From Pseudomonas sp. RSB 5.4 (lineage in GTDB: Bacteria; Pseudomonadota; Gammaproteobacteria; Pseudomonadales; Pseudomonadaceae), in NCBI RefSeq assembly GCF_037126175.1, contig NZ_CP146986.1, positions 4,039,001 to 4,103,000 of the forward strand: a DNA stretch of 64,000 nt. The letters run 5' to 3'. Below are positions 53,430-62,983 of this stretch, one piece after another (the first letter of the stretch is position 1; each line of letters starts with the position of its first letter). The translations under genes were made by a program, and so were the position numbers. The notes beneath the pieces were generated by a model. It saw only the letters and a program-made list of their open reading frames with translations. It searched no databases and was not told where the DNA came from.

Positions 53430-53515
53430 CTTCGCGAGCAAGCCCGCTCCCACATTTTGATCGCATTCCATCTGAAGGAACTCGGTCTACTGTGGGAGCG
53501 GGCTTGCTCGCGAAG
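53430..53515. repeat. REPIN between GNAT and wHTH genes
   Basis: CTTCGCGAGCAAGCCCGCTC from 53430 and the inverse arm ending CTCGCGAAGG at about 53516. It separates convergent genes. Confidence 0.9.
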
Positions 53516-53539
53516 GCGTCAACTCAGGCACTGCGAAAC

Positions 53540-53836
53540 TCAGGGATACTCCAGCACAGCCTTGATCTGCCGCAGATTACGCTCGATCCACCCGCGATCA
53601 ATCGCCCCCCACTCGCGAATCCGATAGCGCCCGGCATGGTTGCGCGCGCCCTCTTCCTGCTCGAATTCACAGACGATATCCAGATCTGCCAGCGCGGCGA
53701 TGGTGTCCTGTGCCGTGCGCCGGGGCATGCCGGTCACTTCGGTCAGCGCAGGGACGCTTGGGGCCAGGCCGCTGTCGATCAGGTAGGCCACATACAGGCG
53801 CCGGTAAAAACTGCTTTTGGTCTTGCTGACGTCCAT
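53540..53836 (-). CDS. Small winged-helix DNA-binding protein
   Basis: This 98-residue protein has a helix-turn-helix (about 26-50: VPALTEVTGMPRRTAQDTIAALADL) followed by a short wing (IVCEFEQEEGARNHAGRYRI), of the PapI/FaeA-like winged-helix sort. The ATG at 53836 has AAGGAG seven bases upstream; a GTG two codons earlier is less likely. It ends close to its neighbour on the same strand, the YgjP-type peptidase, and may be co-transcribed with it. The target is unknown. Confidence 0.8.
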   Translation of the reverse strand: MDVSKTKSSFYRRLYVAYLIDSGLAPSVPALTEVTGMPRRTAQDTIAALADLDIVCEFEQEEGARNHAGRYRIREWGAIDRGWIERNLRQIKAVLEYP

Positions 53837-53857
53837 CCACACGCTCCTTGTTAACGG

Positions 53858-54349
53858 CTATTGCAGATCCCGCCACGTCAGGTACACCCGCAGATCGAAC
53901 TCGACCTGGTGATACCCCGGCAGCATGTGCTCGCACAATTTATAGAAGGCCTTGTTGTGGTCCGATTCCTTGAAGTGCGCCAGTTCATGCACGACGATCA
54001 TCTTCAGGAACTCGGGCGCTGCCTCCTTGAACAACGAGGCGATGCGAATCTCTTTCTTGGCCTTGAGCTTGCCGCCCTGCACTCTTGAGACCGTAGTGTG
54101 CAGGCCCAGCGCGCGGTGCGTCAGGTCGAGGCGGTTGTCGAACAGCACCTTGTCGATGGCCGGCGCGTTGCGCAGGTATTCCTGCTTCAGGTCCAGCGCG
54201 TAGCTGTACAGCGCCTTGTCGCTCTGCACATCGTGACGCCCCGGATAGCGTTGGCTCAGGTAGTCACCCAGACGCTGTTCGGCGATAAGCTGGCGCACCT
54301 GATCCTGCAATGGCGCGGGATAGGCCTGGAGGTATTTCAACGCAGTCAT
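53858..54349 (-). CDS. YgjP-type zinc metallopeptidase (DUF45/M48-like)
   Basis: This 163-residue protein carries the zinc motif HELAHFKESDHNKAFY (HExxH plus a downstream His) and an N-terminal region ending in LKAKKEIRIASLF, as in the YgjP/DUF45 family of M48-like peptidases. The ATG at 54349 begins MTALKYLQAYP; a GTG two codons earlier is an alternative, and neither has a clear SD. It lies 21 bp before the winged-helix gene on the same strand. The substrate is not known. Confidence 0.82.
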   Translation of the reverse strand: MTALKYLQAYPAPLQDQVRQLIAEQRLGDYLSQRYPGRHDVQSDKALYSYALDLKQEYLRNAPAIDKVLFDNRLDLTHRALGLHTTVSRVQGGKLKAKKEIRIASLFKEAAPEFLKMIVVHELAHFKESDHNKAFYKLCEHMLPGYHQVEFDLRVYLTWRDLQ

Positions 54350-54392
54350 GGGCACGACAACACGGTTCGAAAAGAGCGCCAGTGTAGCGAAT

Positions 54393-56516
54393 TCAAACCG
54401 GCAGCGCGCTCCAGTCGAAGGGCTCGGCGAAGCTGGCGGCGTCTTCGGAGGTCAGCGGACGCGCCACCAGGAAACCCTGCACATATTCGCAGCCATGCGC
54501 TTGCAGCCATTGGTACTGTTCGATGGTTTCCACGCCTTCGGCGATCACCAGCAAGCCGTACTGTTTACACAGATTGATCACGTTGCTGACCAGCGCCGCG
54601 TCGCGCGTCGAATCCGGCAGCCGCGCAATCAGGTGTCGATCGAGCTTGAGCGTGTCCAGTTCCAGATCACGCAGATGCGCCAGCGAACACGGTCCCGAAC
54701 CAAAATCATCCAGCGCCACGCGCACCCCGAGATTACGCAGCAGGCGCAGCTGTTTGCGGGTCTCGTCGGGGTTGTGCATCAGCGCGTCTTCGGTGATTTC
54801 CACCTCCAGTTGCCGCGGCTGCAACGAGTGCCGCTCCAGCACCTGGCGTAACTCGGTGACCAGGTTCGGCAGCCCGAACTGGGTGTTGCTCAAACTCACG
54901 CCAAGCACCAGATCTTCGGCGAACAGGGTTTCCCAGGCTTTACGCTGGCCGGCGCCGCGATGATAGATCCAGCTGCCGAGCCGACTGATCAGCCGCGCTT
55001 CTTCCAGCAACGGCAGGAACAACCCCGGCGGCACATCGCCGACGCTCGGATGCTGCCAGCGCAGCAACGCCTCGAAACCGCGGATCTGCCCGCTGTCGAT
55101 CGCGACCTGTGGCTGATACACCAGATTGAAATCGCGGTTCTCGATGGCGTTGCGCACGCTTTCCTCGAGCATCAGCCGCGAGCGGGCGCGACCGTTCATT
55201 TCGTGATCATAAAAGCGATATTGCTGACGCCCGGCGCGCTTCGCCTCATACATGGCGATGTCCGAGGCGCGCAGCAGGCCGTCGAGGTTAGAACCGCAGT
55301 CCGGGTAGGTGGCGATGCCGATACTCGCGCCGAGGGCGATATCCAGCCCTTCGATTTGCTGACAGATCGACACTCGCTCGATGAGTTTCTCGGCAATCTT
55401 CGCCGCTTGCTCTGGGAATTCCAGATCGAGCAGCGCAGTGAACTCATCACCGCCCATACGCGCGAGAATATCGAACGGTCGCAGGCAGGCTTTCAACTGC
55501 TCGGAGACCCAGCGCAGCACCCGGTCGCCGGCATCGTGGCCAAGGGAATCGTTGACCCGCTTGAAACCATCGAGGTCGAGGTACAACAGCACCCAACTGC
55601 TGTCGCTGCGTTCACCGCGCAGCAGCAGGTTTTCCACGGTCTGATAAAAACCCCGGCGATTGAGCAGACCGGTTAACGGATCGGTGACCGCTTGAAATTC
55701 CAGCTGCTGATGCAGGTGACGTACCACCGACATGTCCAGCACCGTCACCACCATCGCGTGTTGTTCGGCGGGCAACGGCGCGCAGGACAGCGCCACCGGC
55801 ACCTGCTGCCCCGGCGCCGTGCGCAACAACGCATCGTGCAGACGCAGGGTCTCACCGCGTTTATAGCCGGCCAACAACTCGGAATCGGCCCACAGCGGGA
55901 TGTGCGGTTTCTGCAGATAATCGAGAAATTCCTCGCCCTCCAGCTCTTTCACCGGCGCATTCAGCAGCCGCGAAATCGCCGGGTTGGCGAAGCGGATCAA
56001 GCCGTCCTCGCCGAGTACCAGAATGCCTTCCGCCGCGTTATCCAGCACCGAGGCATTGAAGGCCCGCGCGACCTCCAGATCATGACTCAGGCGCTGCAAG
56101 GCGCGGCGGTTGCGCTGGTGTTCGAGCAGCGCCTGGACTTTCGGCTTGAGAATCTGCGGATCAAACGGCTTGAACAGATAATCCACCGCGCCACTGGCGT
56201 AGCCCTTGATCACGGCGTCCTGTGACTGTTCGTTGGCGGTGAGGAAAATGATCGGTGTGAGGCGTGTGCGCTGGCTGCCGCGCATCAGTCGCGCGACTTC
56301 GAAGCCGTCCATGCCCGGCATCTGCACATCCAGCAGCACCAGGTCGACGTCGTGTTCGAGCAGCAGATTGAGTGCCTCGAAGCCGGAGGCGGCGGTCATG
56401 ACGTGCCAATCCTGACGCTGCAGCAACGCGCGCATGCTGATCAGGTTTTCAGGGTAATCATCAACGATCAAAAGGACAGAGCTGCCTTCACCTGGCTGGG
56501 GTTGCGCGCATTCCAT
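54393..56516 (-). CDS. REC-PAS-GGDEF-EAL c-di-GMP signalling protein
   Basis: This 707-residue protein combines a CheY-like receiver (about 13-130, phospho-acceptor Asp63), a PAS domain (about 150-265), a GGDEF domain with intact GGDEF (355-359) and I-site RPFD (346-349), and an EAL domain (about 455-700). EAL residues Glu482 (EALLRW), Glu573, Asp603/Asp604 (ALDDFGSG) and Lys624 (KLDR) are present. The Asn of the usual VNLS motif is Ser541 (VSLS), so phosphodiesterase activity may be reduced. It probably makes or degrades c-di-GMP in answer to a histidine kinase; no kinase lies next to it. Confidence 0.93.
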   Translation of the reverse strand: MECAQPQPGEGSSVLLIVDDYPENLISMRALLQRQDWHVMTAASGFEALNLLLEHDVDLVLLDVQMPGMDGFEVARLMRGSQRTRLTPIIFLTANEQSQDAVIKGYASGAVDYLFKPFDPQILKPKVQALLEHQRNRRALQRLSHDLEVARAFNASVLDNAAEGILVLGEDGLIRFANPAISRLLNAPVKELEGEEFLDYLQKPHIPLWADSELLAGYKRGETLRLHDALLRTAPGQQVPVALSCAPLPAEQHAMVVTVLDMSVVRHLHQQLEFQAVTDPLTGLLNRRGFYQTVENLLLRGERSDSSWVLLYLDLDGFKRVNDSLGHDAGDRVLRWVSEQLKACLRPFDILARMGGDEFTALLDLEFPEQAAKIAEKLIERVSICQQIEGLDIALGASIGIATYPDCGSNLDGLLRASDIAMYEAKRAGRQQYRFYDHEMNGRARSRLMLEESVRNAIENRDFNLVYQPQVAIDSGQIRGFEALLRWQHPSVGDVPPGLFLPLLEEARLISRLGSWIYHRGAGQRKAWETLFAEDLVLGVSLSNTQFGLPNLVTELRQVLERHSLQPRQLEVEITEDALMHNPDETRKQLRLLRNLGVRVALDDFGSGPCSLAHLRDLELDTLKLDRHLIARLPDSTRDAALVSNVINLCKQYGLLVIAEGVETIEQYQWLQAHGCEYVQGFLVARPLTSEDAASFAEPFDWSALPV

Positions 56517-56851
56517 GCTGCTTCTCTTGTCGGGACATCTCTTGTCGGGATATCGGTCGGTTTCTTGTGAAAACCGTACAGTTACTGAGTCATCACTCTA
56601 GTCGCGGATCTGTGAAAGCAGAAGCTGTCACGCCGCCATCATTTAGCCAAAGCTGCGACTTACCGACTAACGGTCACCCCTGCAGCCCCCGAAAACCGGC
56701 ACAGATGGCATTTCGACAGGATGTTGACGCCAATCATCTGCCAAACGGGCGTTAACAAAAAACTCCTCTACGCTTATAACTGCCGCCCGAAAAGGCGCGG
56801 GCTAGAGCTTCTGGCACTCGCGTTCAGGATGAATTGAGTGGAAGAACCGAC
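56517..56851. other. 335 bp intergenic region before the alginate lyase gene
   Basis: No gene or clear regulator site. A short direct repeat TCTTGTCGGGA occurs twice (about 56524-56547) just beyond the start of the signalling gene. The rest shows nothing I can assign. Confidence 0.5.
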
Positions 56852-57520
56852 ATGATCGATCTCGCAACCTGGAACCTCAGCGTTCCCGTCGGCAGTCCGC
56901 CGTACACCGTCGAAACCTCCAAACTGGTGAATGGCTTCAAGGATCAGTACTTCCATTCCGACACCGGCACGCTGTTTTTCTGGTCACCGGTGACCGGGTC
57001 AAAAACCGAAAACGCCATCTACCCGCGCACCGAACTGCGCGAAACCTTCAGCAACGGCACCCTGCGCAACTGGTATTACCCGGACGCAGACAACACCCTG
57101 CGCGCGACCCTCGCGGTGAACAAGGTGCCCAGCTCCGGCAAGATCGTCATCGGCCAGATCCACGCGTACGAAAGCCAGAAGCCGATGGTCAAACTTGAAT
57201 ACCAGTACAGGACCAAGACCGAAACCGGCAACCTCGTCATCAAAGTGCGCATGCACCCCGATGATGACGAAAGCCGCGTCATCACCCTCGCCACCGGTAT
57301 CAAGCTGGACAACGAATTCAACTACCTGATCCACCTTAGTCCCGGCGGTGCGCTCGGCGTGAGCGCGGCAGGCTATCAGTGGGATTCACAGATCAGCGCA
57401 ACCTGGCGGAATAAGCCGCTGTACTTCAAGGCTGGCGTGTATGTGCAGGACAACACCGGGTATACCAGTGAGGGTGGGCAGGTGACGTTTACCAAGCTGG
57501 ATATTGATCACAACAAGTGA
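56852..57520 (+). CDS. Alginate lyase, polysaccharide lyase family 7
   Basis: This 222-residue PL7 lyase has the three family motifs RTELRE (59-64), QIH (102-104) and YFKAGVYVQ (191-199), with the catalytic His in QIH and the Tyr of the third motif. It resembles the small PL7 enzyme PA1167 of P. aeruginosa. The ATG at 56852 has GGAAGAA about seven bases upstream. There is no signal peptide, so the protein would be cytoplasmic or leave by another route. It is a single gene with a REPIN downstream. Confidence 0.92.
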   Translation: MIDLATWNLSVPVGSPPYTVETSKLVNGFKDQYFHSDTGTLFFWSPVTGSKTENAIYPRTELRETFSNGTLRNWYYPDADNTLRATLAVNKVPSSGKIVIGQIHAYESQKPMVKLEYQYRTKTETGNLVIKVRMHPDDDESRVITLATGIKLDNEFNYLIHLSPGGALGVSAAGYQWDSQISATWRNKPLYFKAGVYVQDNTGYTSEGGQVTFTKLDIDHNK

Positions 57521-57550
57521 TATCGGCGGCCTCAAGACCTACCCAAAATC

Positions 57551-57642
57551 CTGTGGGAGCGGGCTTGCTCGCGAATACGGTGGGTCAGCAACATTAATGT
57601 TGAATGACGGTCCGCATTCGCGAGCAAGCCCGCTCCCACAGG
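57551..57642. repeat. REPIN after the alginate lyase gene
   Basis: CTGTGGGAGCGGGCTTGCTC from 57551 and its inverse arm ending CCCACAG at 57642. Confidence 0.9.
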
Positions 57643-57739
57643 GGATCAACTACGTGATGAGAGCAAAGGGGTTTCTAGTCTTGAAACGGTTTAAACCTAT
57701 TTCAGGACTAGACACTTGGTTCTCCTTTCCCGCCCTTTC

Positions 57740-58186
57740 CTACGAAACAGAAGTAGGGAAATTTACAAAAAACTTACCACCCGAAACTGCGAACCCCTTA
57801 TTCCCTGGCTCCTTATGAAACCTAAACTCTCCTTTAACAACTCCAGAGCTATTTTTTTCCAGTACGAATAATCCAGATTGAGGCCTCCATGCAGGGGCAT
57901 ATCGCGCGTCGCATACAAAATCAATTACATTGGGGAAGTCGGGATAATAGTGATATGTACCCGGAATAAGATCCTTGGAGAATAAAAACAAAATATCTTC
58001 CGAATGATGTTCAGTATGGCTACTTGCATGCACGTAAATGTTGTCAGAGTAATCTCCATAAAGATGAGTAGATTTATACTCAGCTTTCTCTTCGCCACTT
58101 TCGCCATCCTTGCCGTACAACATACAGCTGACCTCGCCACTGAGCTCATGCTTTTTAAATTTCTCACGGACATCAATGCTTGACAT
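57740..58186 (-). CDS. Hypothetical protein in an AT-rich patch
   Basis: This 148-residue protein is not recognised. It is soluble and beta-rich by eye, with acidic N-terminal half, many aromatics, and a GTYHYYPDFPNVIDFVCDARYAP stretch. The ATG at 58186 has AGAGG five bases upstream. Its codon use is AT-rich and includes codons such as TTA, ATA and AAA, unlike the neighbours. It lies within an AT-rich region (about 57650-58530), suggesting recent transfer. A REPIN and fba flank it; there is no partner gene. Confidence 0.65.
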   Translation of the reverse strand: MSSIDVREKFKKHELSGEVSCMLYGKDGESGEEKAEYKSTHLYGDYSDNIYVHASSHTEHHSEDILFLFSKDLIPGTYHYYPDFPNVIDFVCDARYAPAWRPQSGLFVLEKNSSGVVKGEFRFHKEPGNKGFAVSGGKFFVNFPTSVS

Positions 58187-58526
58187 TTCAACCTCTCCAT
58201 TACATAGAAGGAACAAAATCAGTAAAGGGAGGGATAAATATATTTATCGTTACTTCCTCTCTGATTGCATTGGGACGATAGGCTGCAATGAATTTTAAAT
58301 CACCTGTCAGAAATGACAGTTCTTTATACGATTTCGAAATAAGCAAAACAATTTATGCAGTCGTTAACGAAATTTATTTTTCTCTCTAAAATAACTATGC
58401 ATTCGACCACATCTCGTGCGGGGAAAATGTCAAACATATCGGTCTTATCGAGAGAAAATTTAAAAATCTTTTTAACGACATTTTTAGCCGCCAGCCGTTA
58501 ATTTGTTCACAATGAAAAACTCACAC
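58187..58526. other. AT-rich non-coding stretch beside the orphan ORF
   Basis: About 340 bp with no long frame. It is far more AT-rich than the rest of the window and includes a hairpin CTGTCA-GAAA-TGACAG (58304-58319). It may contain the promoter of the minus-strand orphan ORF. Confidence 0.5.
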
Positions 58527-58555
58527 AAAAAAAACCCGCCACTTGGCGGGTTTTT
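58527..58555. terminator. Bidirectional intrinsic terminator after fba
   Basis: An A-run (58527-58534), CCCGCC (58535-58540), loop ACTT, GGCGGG (58545-58550) and a T-run (58551-58555). Placed just beyond the fba stop codon on the minus strand. Confidence 0.9.
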
Positions 58556-58580
58556 CATTTACGCGATCAAACGCCCAGGC

Positions 58581-59645
58581 TTAGTTCACCTTAGCGTTCA
58601 ACTCACCCTTCAAATACCGCTGGAACATCGCTTCCAACGAGATCGGCTTGATCTTCGAAGCATTCCCCGCAGTTCCGAACGCTTCATAACGAGCGATACA
58701 TACATCACGCATCGCAGTCACGGTCGCGCCGAAGAATTTACGTGGGTCGAATTCGCTCGGGTTGGTGGCCATCAGGCGACGCATGGCGCCGGTGGATGCC
58801 AGGCGCAGGTCGGTGTCGATGTTGACCTTGCGTACGCCGTACTTGATGCCTTCGACGATTTCTTCAACCGGTACGCCGTAGGTTTCTTTGATGTCGCCGC
58901 CGTACTGGTTGATGATCGCCAGCCACTCTTGCGGAACCGAAGAGGAACCGTGCATCACCAGGTGGGTGTTCGGGATGCGCTTGTGGATTTCCTTGATGCG
59001 GTCGATCGCCAGCACGTCGCCGGTAGGTGGCTTGGTGAACTTGTAGGCGCCGTGGCTGGTGCCGATGGCGATGGCCAGGGCATCGACCTGGGTCTTCTTG
59101 ACGAAGTCAGCGGCTTCTTCCGGGTCGGTGAGCATCTGGCTGTGATCCAGAACGCCTTCAGCGCCGATGCCGTCTTCTTCACCGGCCATGCCGGTTTCCA
59201 GCGAACCCAGGCAGCCCAGCTCGCCTTCAACCGAAACGCCGCAGGCGTGAGCCATGGCCACGGTCTGCTGGGTAACGCGGACGTTGTATTCGTAGTCGGT
59301 CGGGGTCTTGCCGTCTTCGCCGAGGGAGCCGTCCATCATCACCGAGCTGAAGCCCAGTTGGATCGAGCGCTGGCAGACGTCAGGGCTGGTGCCGTGGTCC
59401 TGGTGCATACACACCGGGATGTGCGGGAATTCTTCGATCGCCGCCAGGATCAGGTGACGCAGGAATGGCGCGCCGGCGTATTTGCGAGCGCCGGCCGAAG
59501 CCTGGACGATCACCGGGGAGTCAGTCTTGTCAGCGGCTTCCATGATGGCGCGCATCTGCTCAAGGTTGTTGACGTTGAAGGCTGGAACGCCGTAGCCGAA
59601 CTCGGCTGCGTGGTCCAGCATCTGGCGCATGCTGATAAGTGCCAT
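58581..59645 (-). CDS. fba: Class II fructose-bisphosphate aldolase
   Basis: This 354-residue zinc-dependent aldolase reversibly splits fructose 1,6-bisphosphate into dihydroxyacetone phosphate and glyceraldehyde 3-phosphate. Signature blocks include [38 protein letters not shown] and GTSHGAYK. It is the last large gene of the tkt-epd-pgk-fba group, as in P. aeruginosa, and is followed by an intrinsic terminator. The ATG is preceded by GGGAGAGAC. Confidence 0.96.
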   Translation of the reverse strand: MALISMRQMLDHAAEFGYGVPAFNVNNLEQMRAIMEAADKTDSPVIVQASAGARKYAGAPFLRHLILAAIEEFPHIPVCMHQDHGTSPDVCQRSIQLGFSSVMMDGSLGEDGKTPTDYEYNVRVTQQTVAMAHACGVSVEGELGCLGSLETGMAGEEDGIGAEGVLDHSQMLTDPEEAADFVKKTQVDALAIAIGTSHGAYKFTKPPTGDVLAIDRIKEIHKRIPNTHLVMHGSSSVPQEWLAIINQYGGDIKETYGVPVEEIVEGIKYGVRKVNIDTDLRLASTGAMRRLMATNPSEFDPRKFFGATVTAMRDVCIARYEAFGTAGNASKIKPISLEAMFQRYLKGELNAKVN

Positions 59646-59788
59646 TGTGTGTGTCTCTCCCGGTTGAGGGTCGTTAATCGTGCCAGCCTGCCGGAGCGGC
59701 GGCGGCTATTCAAGTGCTTGCAGATCGGGGGTCGAAGCCCGGTCTGGTGATTCGATAAAGCAAATTCTTCAGGACTACGCAGAACCCG

Positions 59789-59878
59789 TGTGGGAGCGGG
59801 CTTGCTCGCGAATGCGGTTCAACATTCAACATCACCGCAAGCTGATTCACCGCTTTCGCGAGCAAGCCCGCTCCCACA
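59789..59878. repeat. REPIN upstream of fba
   Basis: TGTGGGAGCGGGCTTGCTCG from 59789 and the inverse arm ending CCCACA at 59878. It lies between fba and the small lipoprotein gene. Confidence 0.9.
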
Positions 59879-59908
59879 TTCGGATCTCTGTACATCAATT
59901 CAATCGTG

Positions 59909-60241
59909 TTACTGCGCCTTGCAGCCGCGACCGATCAGGTCATTGGTGGCGACCCAGTACACCAGACCTTCATCACCCTTGACGTGAAACGCCAGCATGC
60001 CGTCGCTGTACAGCACGCCCGAGGCGCCCGGTTCTTCTTTCAGGCGATAGACCTGATCGCCGCCGCCCAGTCGAACATCGACTTCCTTCTGGCTGGCATC
60101 GGTGTAGCGCCACAGCACTTTGGCCTGGCTGTCGCAGGTCCATGTCGTCCAGTTGTCAGCAGGGGCGGACGACTGAAACAGATTCATCTGCGCGCAACCG
60201 CCCAACAATGCCAACGCCGCAATGGCAATCAAGCCTTTCAT
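59909..60241 (-). CDS. MliC-like lysozyme inhibitor lipoprotein
   Basis: This 110-residue protein has a lipoprotein signal peptide with lipobox LLGGCA (Cys about 16). The mature domain (WTCDSQAKVLWRYTDASQKEVDVRLGGGDQVYRL ... GMLAFHVKGDEGLVY) matches the MliC/PliC family of C-type lysozyme inhibitors. It would sit in the outer membrane facing the periplasm. It is conserved between fba and pgk in Pseudomonas. Confidence 0.85.
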   Translation of the reverse strand: MKGLIAIAALALLGGCAQMNLFQSSAPADNWTTWTCDSQAKVLWRYTDASQKEVDVRLGGGDQVYRLKEEPGASGVLYSDGMLAFHVKGDEGLVYWVATNDLIGRGCKAQ

Positions 60242-60298
60242 CCGTGTTCCTCGACTGACGGCGCAAGCCGCCAGCCCTGAGTTAAAGAGTCAGACCGG

Positions 60299-60520
60299 TC
60301 AAGGACAACCATGTTCCTTGGCCGGGGTTTGCGTCTCGTACTTGTCCAGGCCATCCGGCCCCGAGCGCTTGTTCAGCACCGGGTTGGTTTCGGCCTGCCA
60401 GTCGGCCTGGTAGCAGCCTTTCTGCACCGCATCCGGCGCAGGTGTCGCCTCGGCCTTAGGGTTACTCCCGCAGGCCGCCAATGTACCGGTCAGCAACAAC
60501 AGCACTAACGACTTGACCAT
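60299..60520 (-). CDS. Small lipoprotein between fba and pgk
   Basis: This 73-residue protein has a signal peptide and lipobox LLTGTLAAC (Cys about 17), then a short Cys-containing mature part (GSNPKAEATPAPDAVQKGCY ... HGCP). The ATG at 60520 follows AAGGAG by seven bases. A similar small lipoprotein follows pgk in P. aeruginosa (PA0553). The function is unknown. Confidence 0.8.
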   Translation of the reverse strand: MVKSLVLLLLTGTLAACGSNPKAEATPAPDAVQKGCYQADWQAETNPVLNKRSGPDGLDKYETQTPAKEHGCP

Positions 60521-60554
60521 GTAACCACTCCTTTGCCTGGCCAAACGGGCGGCC

Positions 60555-61718
60555 TCAGGCCTTGGCCCGGCTTTCCAGAACTTCAACGGCCGGCAGCACC
60601 TTGCCTTCGACGAATTCGAGGAACGCGCCACCACCGGTGGAAATGTAGGAGATCTGCTCAGCCACGCCATATTTATCGATGGCCGCCAGGGTGTCGCCAC
60701 CGCCGGCAATGGAGAACGCCGCGCTGTCAGCGATGGCCTGGGCCAGCACTTTGGTGCCGTTGCCGAACTGGTCGAATTCGAACACGCCGACCGGGCCGTT
60801 CCACAGGATGGTTTTCGACGATTTCAGCAGTTCGGCGAAGTTGGCGGCGGTCTGCGGGCCGATGTCCAGAATCATGTCGTCAGCAGCCACGTCAGCGATC
60901 AGCTTGACGGTGGCTTCGGCGCTTTCCGCGAATTCCTTGGCGACGACCACGTCCACCGGCAGCGGCACGCTGACCTTGGCGGCGATGGCGCGTGCGGTGT
61001 CCAGCAGGTCCGGCTCGTACAGCGACTTGCCGACCGGGTGACCGGCGGCAGCGAGGAAGGTGTTGGCGATGCCGCCACCGACGATCAGTTGATCGCAGAT
61101 CTGGCTCAGGCTGTTGAGGACGTCGAGTTTGGTCGACACTTTGGAGCCGGCAACGATCGCAGCCATTGGCTTGGCCGGTGCGCCCAGCGCCTTGCCCAGT
61201 GCGTCCAGCTCAGCGGCCAGCAACGGGCCTGCCGCGGCGACTTTGGCGAACTTGGCCACGCCGTGGGTCGAACCCTCGGCGCGGTGCGCGGTGCCGAAGG
61301 CGTCCATCACGAACACGTCGCACAGGGCGGCGTATTGCTGGGCCAGTTCGTCGGCGTTCTTTTTCTCGCCCTTGTTGAAGCGCACGTTTTCGAACAGCAC
61401 GATGTCGCCGGCCTTGACGTCAACGCCGCCCAGGTAATCGGCCACCAGCGGCACTTCGCGACCCAGGGCCTTGCTCAGGTAGTCGGCGACTGGCTTGAGG
61501 CTGTTCTCGGCGGAGAACTCGCCTTCGGTCGGACGGCCCAGGTGCGAACACACCATCACCGCCGCGCCTTTTTCCAGGGCCAGCTTGATGGTCGGCAGCG
61601 AAGCCAGGATACGCGCATCGCTGGTGACAACACCGTCCTTTACTGGGACGTTGAGGTCTTCGCGGATCAATACGCGCTTACCTTGCAGATCGAGGTCGGA
61701 CATCTTCAACACGGTCAT
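60555..61718 (-). CDS. pgk: Phosphoglycerate kinase
   Basis: This 387-residue glycolytic kinase transfers phosphate between 1,3-bisphosphoglycerate and ADP. Family blocks [42 protein letters not shown] and GGGDTLAAI are present. The ATG at 61718 starts [16 protein letters not shown] with AGGAAG about eight bases upstream. It follows epd by 26 bp and is part of the tkt-epd-pgk-fba cluster. Confidence 0.97.
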   Translation of the reverse strand: MTVLKMSDLDLQGKRVLIREDLNVPVKDGVVTSDARILASLPTIKLALEKGAAVMVCSHLGRPTEGEFSAENSLKPVADYLSKALGREVPLVADYLGGVDVKAGDIVLFENVRFNKGEKKNADELAQQYAALCDVFVMDAFGTAHRAEGSTHGVAKFAKVAAAGPLLAAELDALGKALGAPAKPMAAIVAGSKVSTKLDVLNSLSQICDQLIVGGGIANTFLAAAGHPVGKSLYEPDLLDTARAIAAKVSVPLPVDVVVAKEFAESAEATVKLIADVAADDMILDIGPQTAANFAELLKSSKTILWNGPVGVFEFDQFGNGTKVLAQAIADSAAFSIAGGGDTLAAIDKYGVAEQISYISTGGGAFLEFVEGKVLPAVEVLESRAKA

Positions 61719-61744
61719 GGGTCGCACTTCCTGAGTAGCTGTTC

Positions 61745-62803
61745 TTAGAGAGCAGGTTTTTTTGAAATCGCTGTTTGCAGATAGTGTTCTGCAACGTCCA
61801 GCATTCGGTTGGCAAAACCCCATTCGTTGTCGAACCAGGCCAGGATGTTCACCAGCTTCGGGCCGGAAACACGGGTCTGACTGGCATCGACGATGGCCGA
61901 ATGTGGGTCATGGTTGAAATCACAGCTGGCATGCGGCAACTCGGTGTAGGCCAGTAGACCTTTGAGCGGGCCATTGGTGGCGGCCTCGCGCAGGATCCGG
62001 TTGACCTCGTTCGCGTCGGTCGCGGTGGCGGTCTGCATCGTGATGTCGAGGCAGGACACGTTGACCGTCGGCACGCGTACGGCTTTGGCCTGAATTCGCC
62101 CGGCAAGTTCCGGCAGCAGGCGCTCGATGCCACGCGCCAGACCGGTGGACACCGGGATCACCGACTGGAACGCCGAACGGGTGCGGCGCAGGTCTTCGTG
62201 GTGATAGGCGTCGATCACCGGCTGATCGTTCATCGCCGAGTGAATCGTGGTGATCGACACGTAATCCAGGCCGATCGCCTTGTCCAGCAAGCGCAGCAGC
62301 GGCACACCGCAGTTGGTGGTGCAGGACGCGTTGGACACCAGCAGTTCGGCGCCGGTCAGGCAATCCTGATTGACGCCGTAGACGATGGTGGCATCGACAT
62401 CCGCCTCGCTGGCCATCGGTTGCGAGAACAGCACGCGCGGCGCGCCGGCGTCGAGGAAACGCTGGCCATCTTCGCGGGTGTGGTAAGCGCCGGAGCATTC
62501 GAGCACCAGGTCGACGCCCAGCGCCGCCCAGTCAATGCCTTCGGGGGTGGCACTGCGCAGGACCTTCACGCAGTCGCCATTAATATGCAGACAATCGCCT
62601 TCTACTCGCACTTCGCCGGGAAAACGGCCGTGGGTGGAGTCGAAGCGTGTCAGGTATTCGATGCTGGCCATGTCCGCCAGATCGTTGATCGCGACAATTT
62701 CAAACCCTGCCTTCGCCCCTCGCTCAAACAATGCACGCAAGACGCAACGACCAATCCGGCCGTAGCCGTTGAGTGCAACTTTGTAGGGACGCGGTTGAGG
62801 CAT
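61745..62803 (-). CDS. epd: Erythrose-4-phosphate dehydrogenase
   Basis: This 352-residue GAPDH-family enzyme has the Rossmann motif NGYGRIGR near the N terminus and the catalytic SNASCTTNC. It oxidises erythrose 4-phosphate to 4-phosphoerythronate, the first step of pyridoxal 5'-phosphate synthesis; some residues such as the NAD-site IND loop are also shared with GAPDH. The position between tkt and pgk supports Epd. A REPIN lies between it and tkt. Confidence 0.93.
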   Translation of the reverse strand: MPQPRPYKVALNGYGRIGRCVLRALFERGAKAGFEIVAINDLADMASIEYLTRFDSTHGRFPGEVRVEGDCLHINGDCVKVLRSATPEGIDWAALGVDLVLECSGAYHTREDGQRFLDAGAPRVLFSQPMASEADVDATIVYGVNQDCLTGAELLVSNASCTTNCGVPLLRLLDKAIGLDYVSITTIHSAMNDQPVIDAYHHEDLRRTRSAFQSVIPVSTGLARGIERLLPELAGRIQAKAVRVPTVNVSCLDITMQTATATDANEVNRILREAATNGPLKGLLAYTELPHASCDFNHDPHSAIVDASQTRVSGPKLVNILAWFDNEWGFANRMLDVAEHYLQTAISKKPAL

Positions 62804-62857
62804 GGGGTTCTCGATTACCGTTTGAATCGGTTATTGCAGTGGTGTCTGAACCACCGA

Positions 62858-62954
62858 TTTCGCGAGCAAGCCCGCTCCCACACTGGATCAGGGTTGTGAA
62901 CACTGCTTGTGTCACACAACAAATCCCCCTGTGGGAGCGGGCTTGCTCGCGAAG
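62858..62954. repeat. REPIN between tkt and epd
   Basis: TTTCGCGAGCAAGCCCGCTC from 62858 and the inverse arm ending CTCGCGAAGG at about 62954. It sits in the gap of the co-oriented tkt and epd genes. Confidence 0.9.
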
Positions 62955-62983
62955 GCGTCAGTCCAGACGACGCGACTTCTGGA

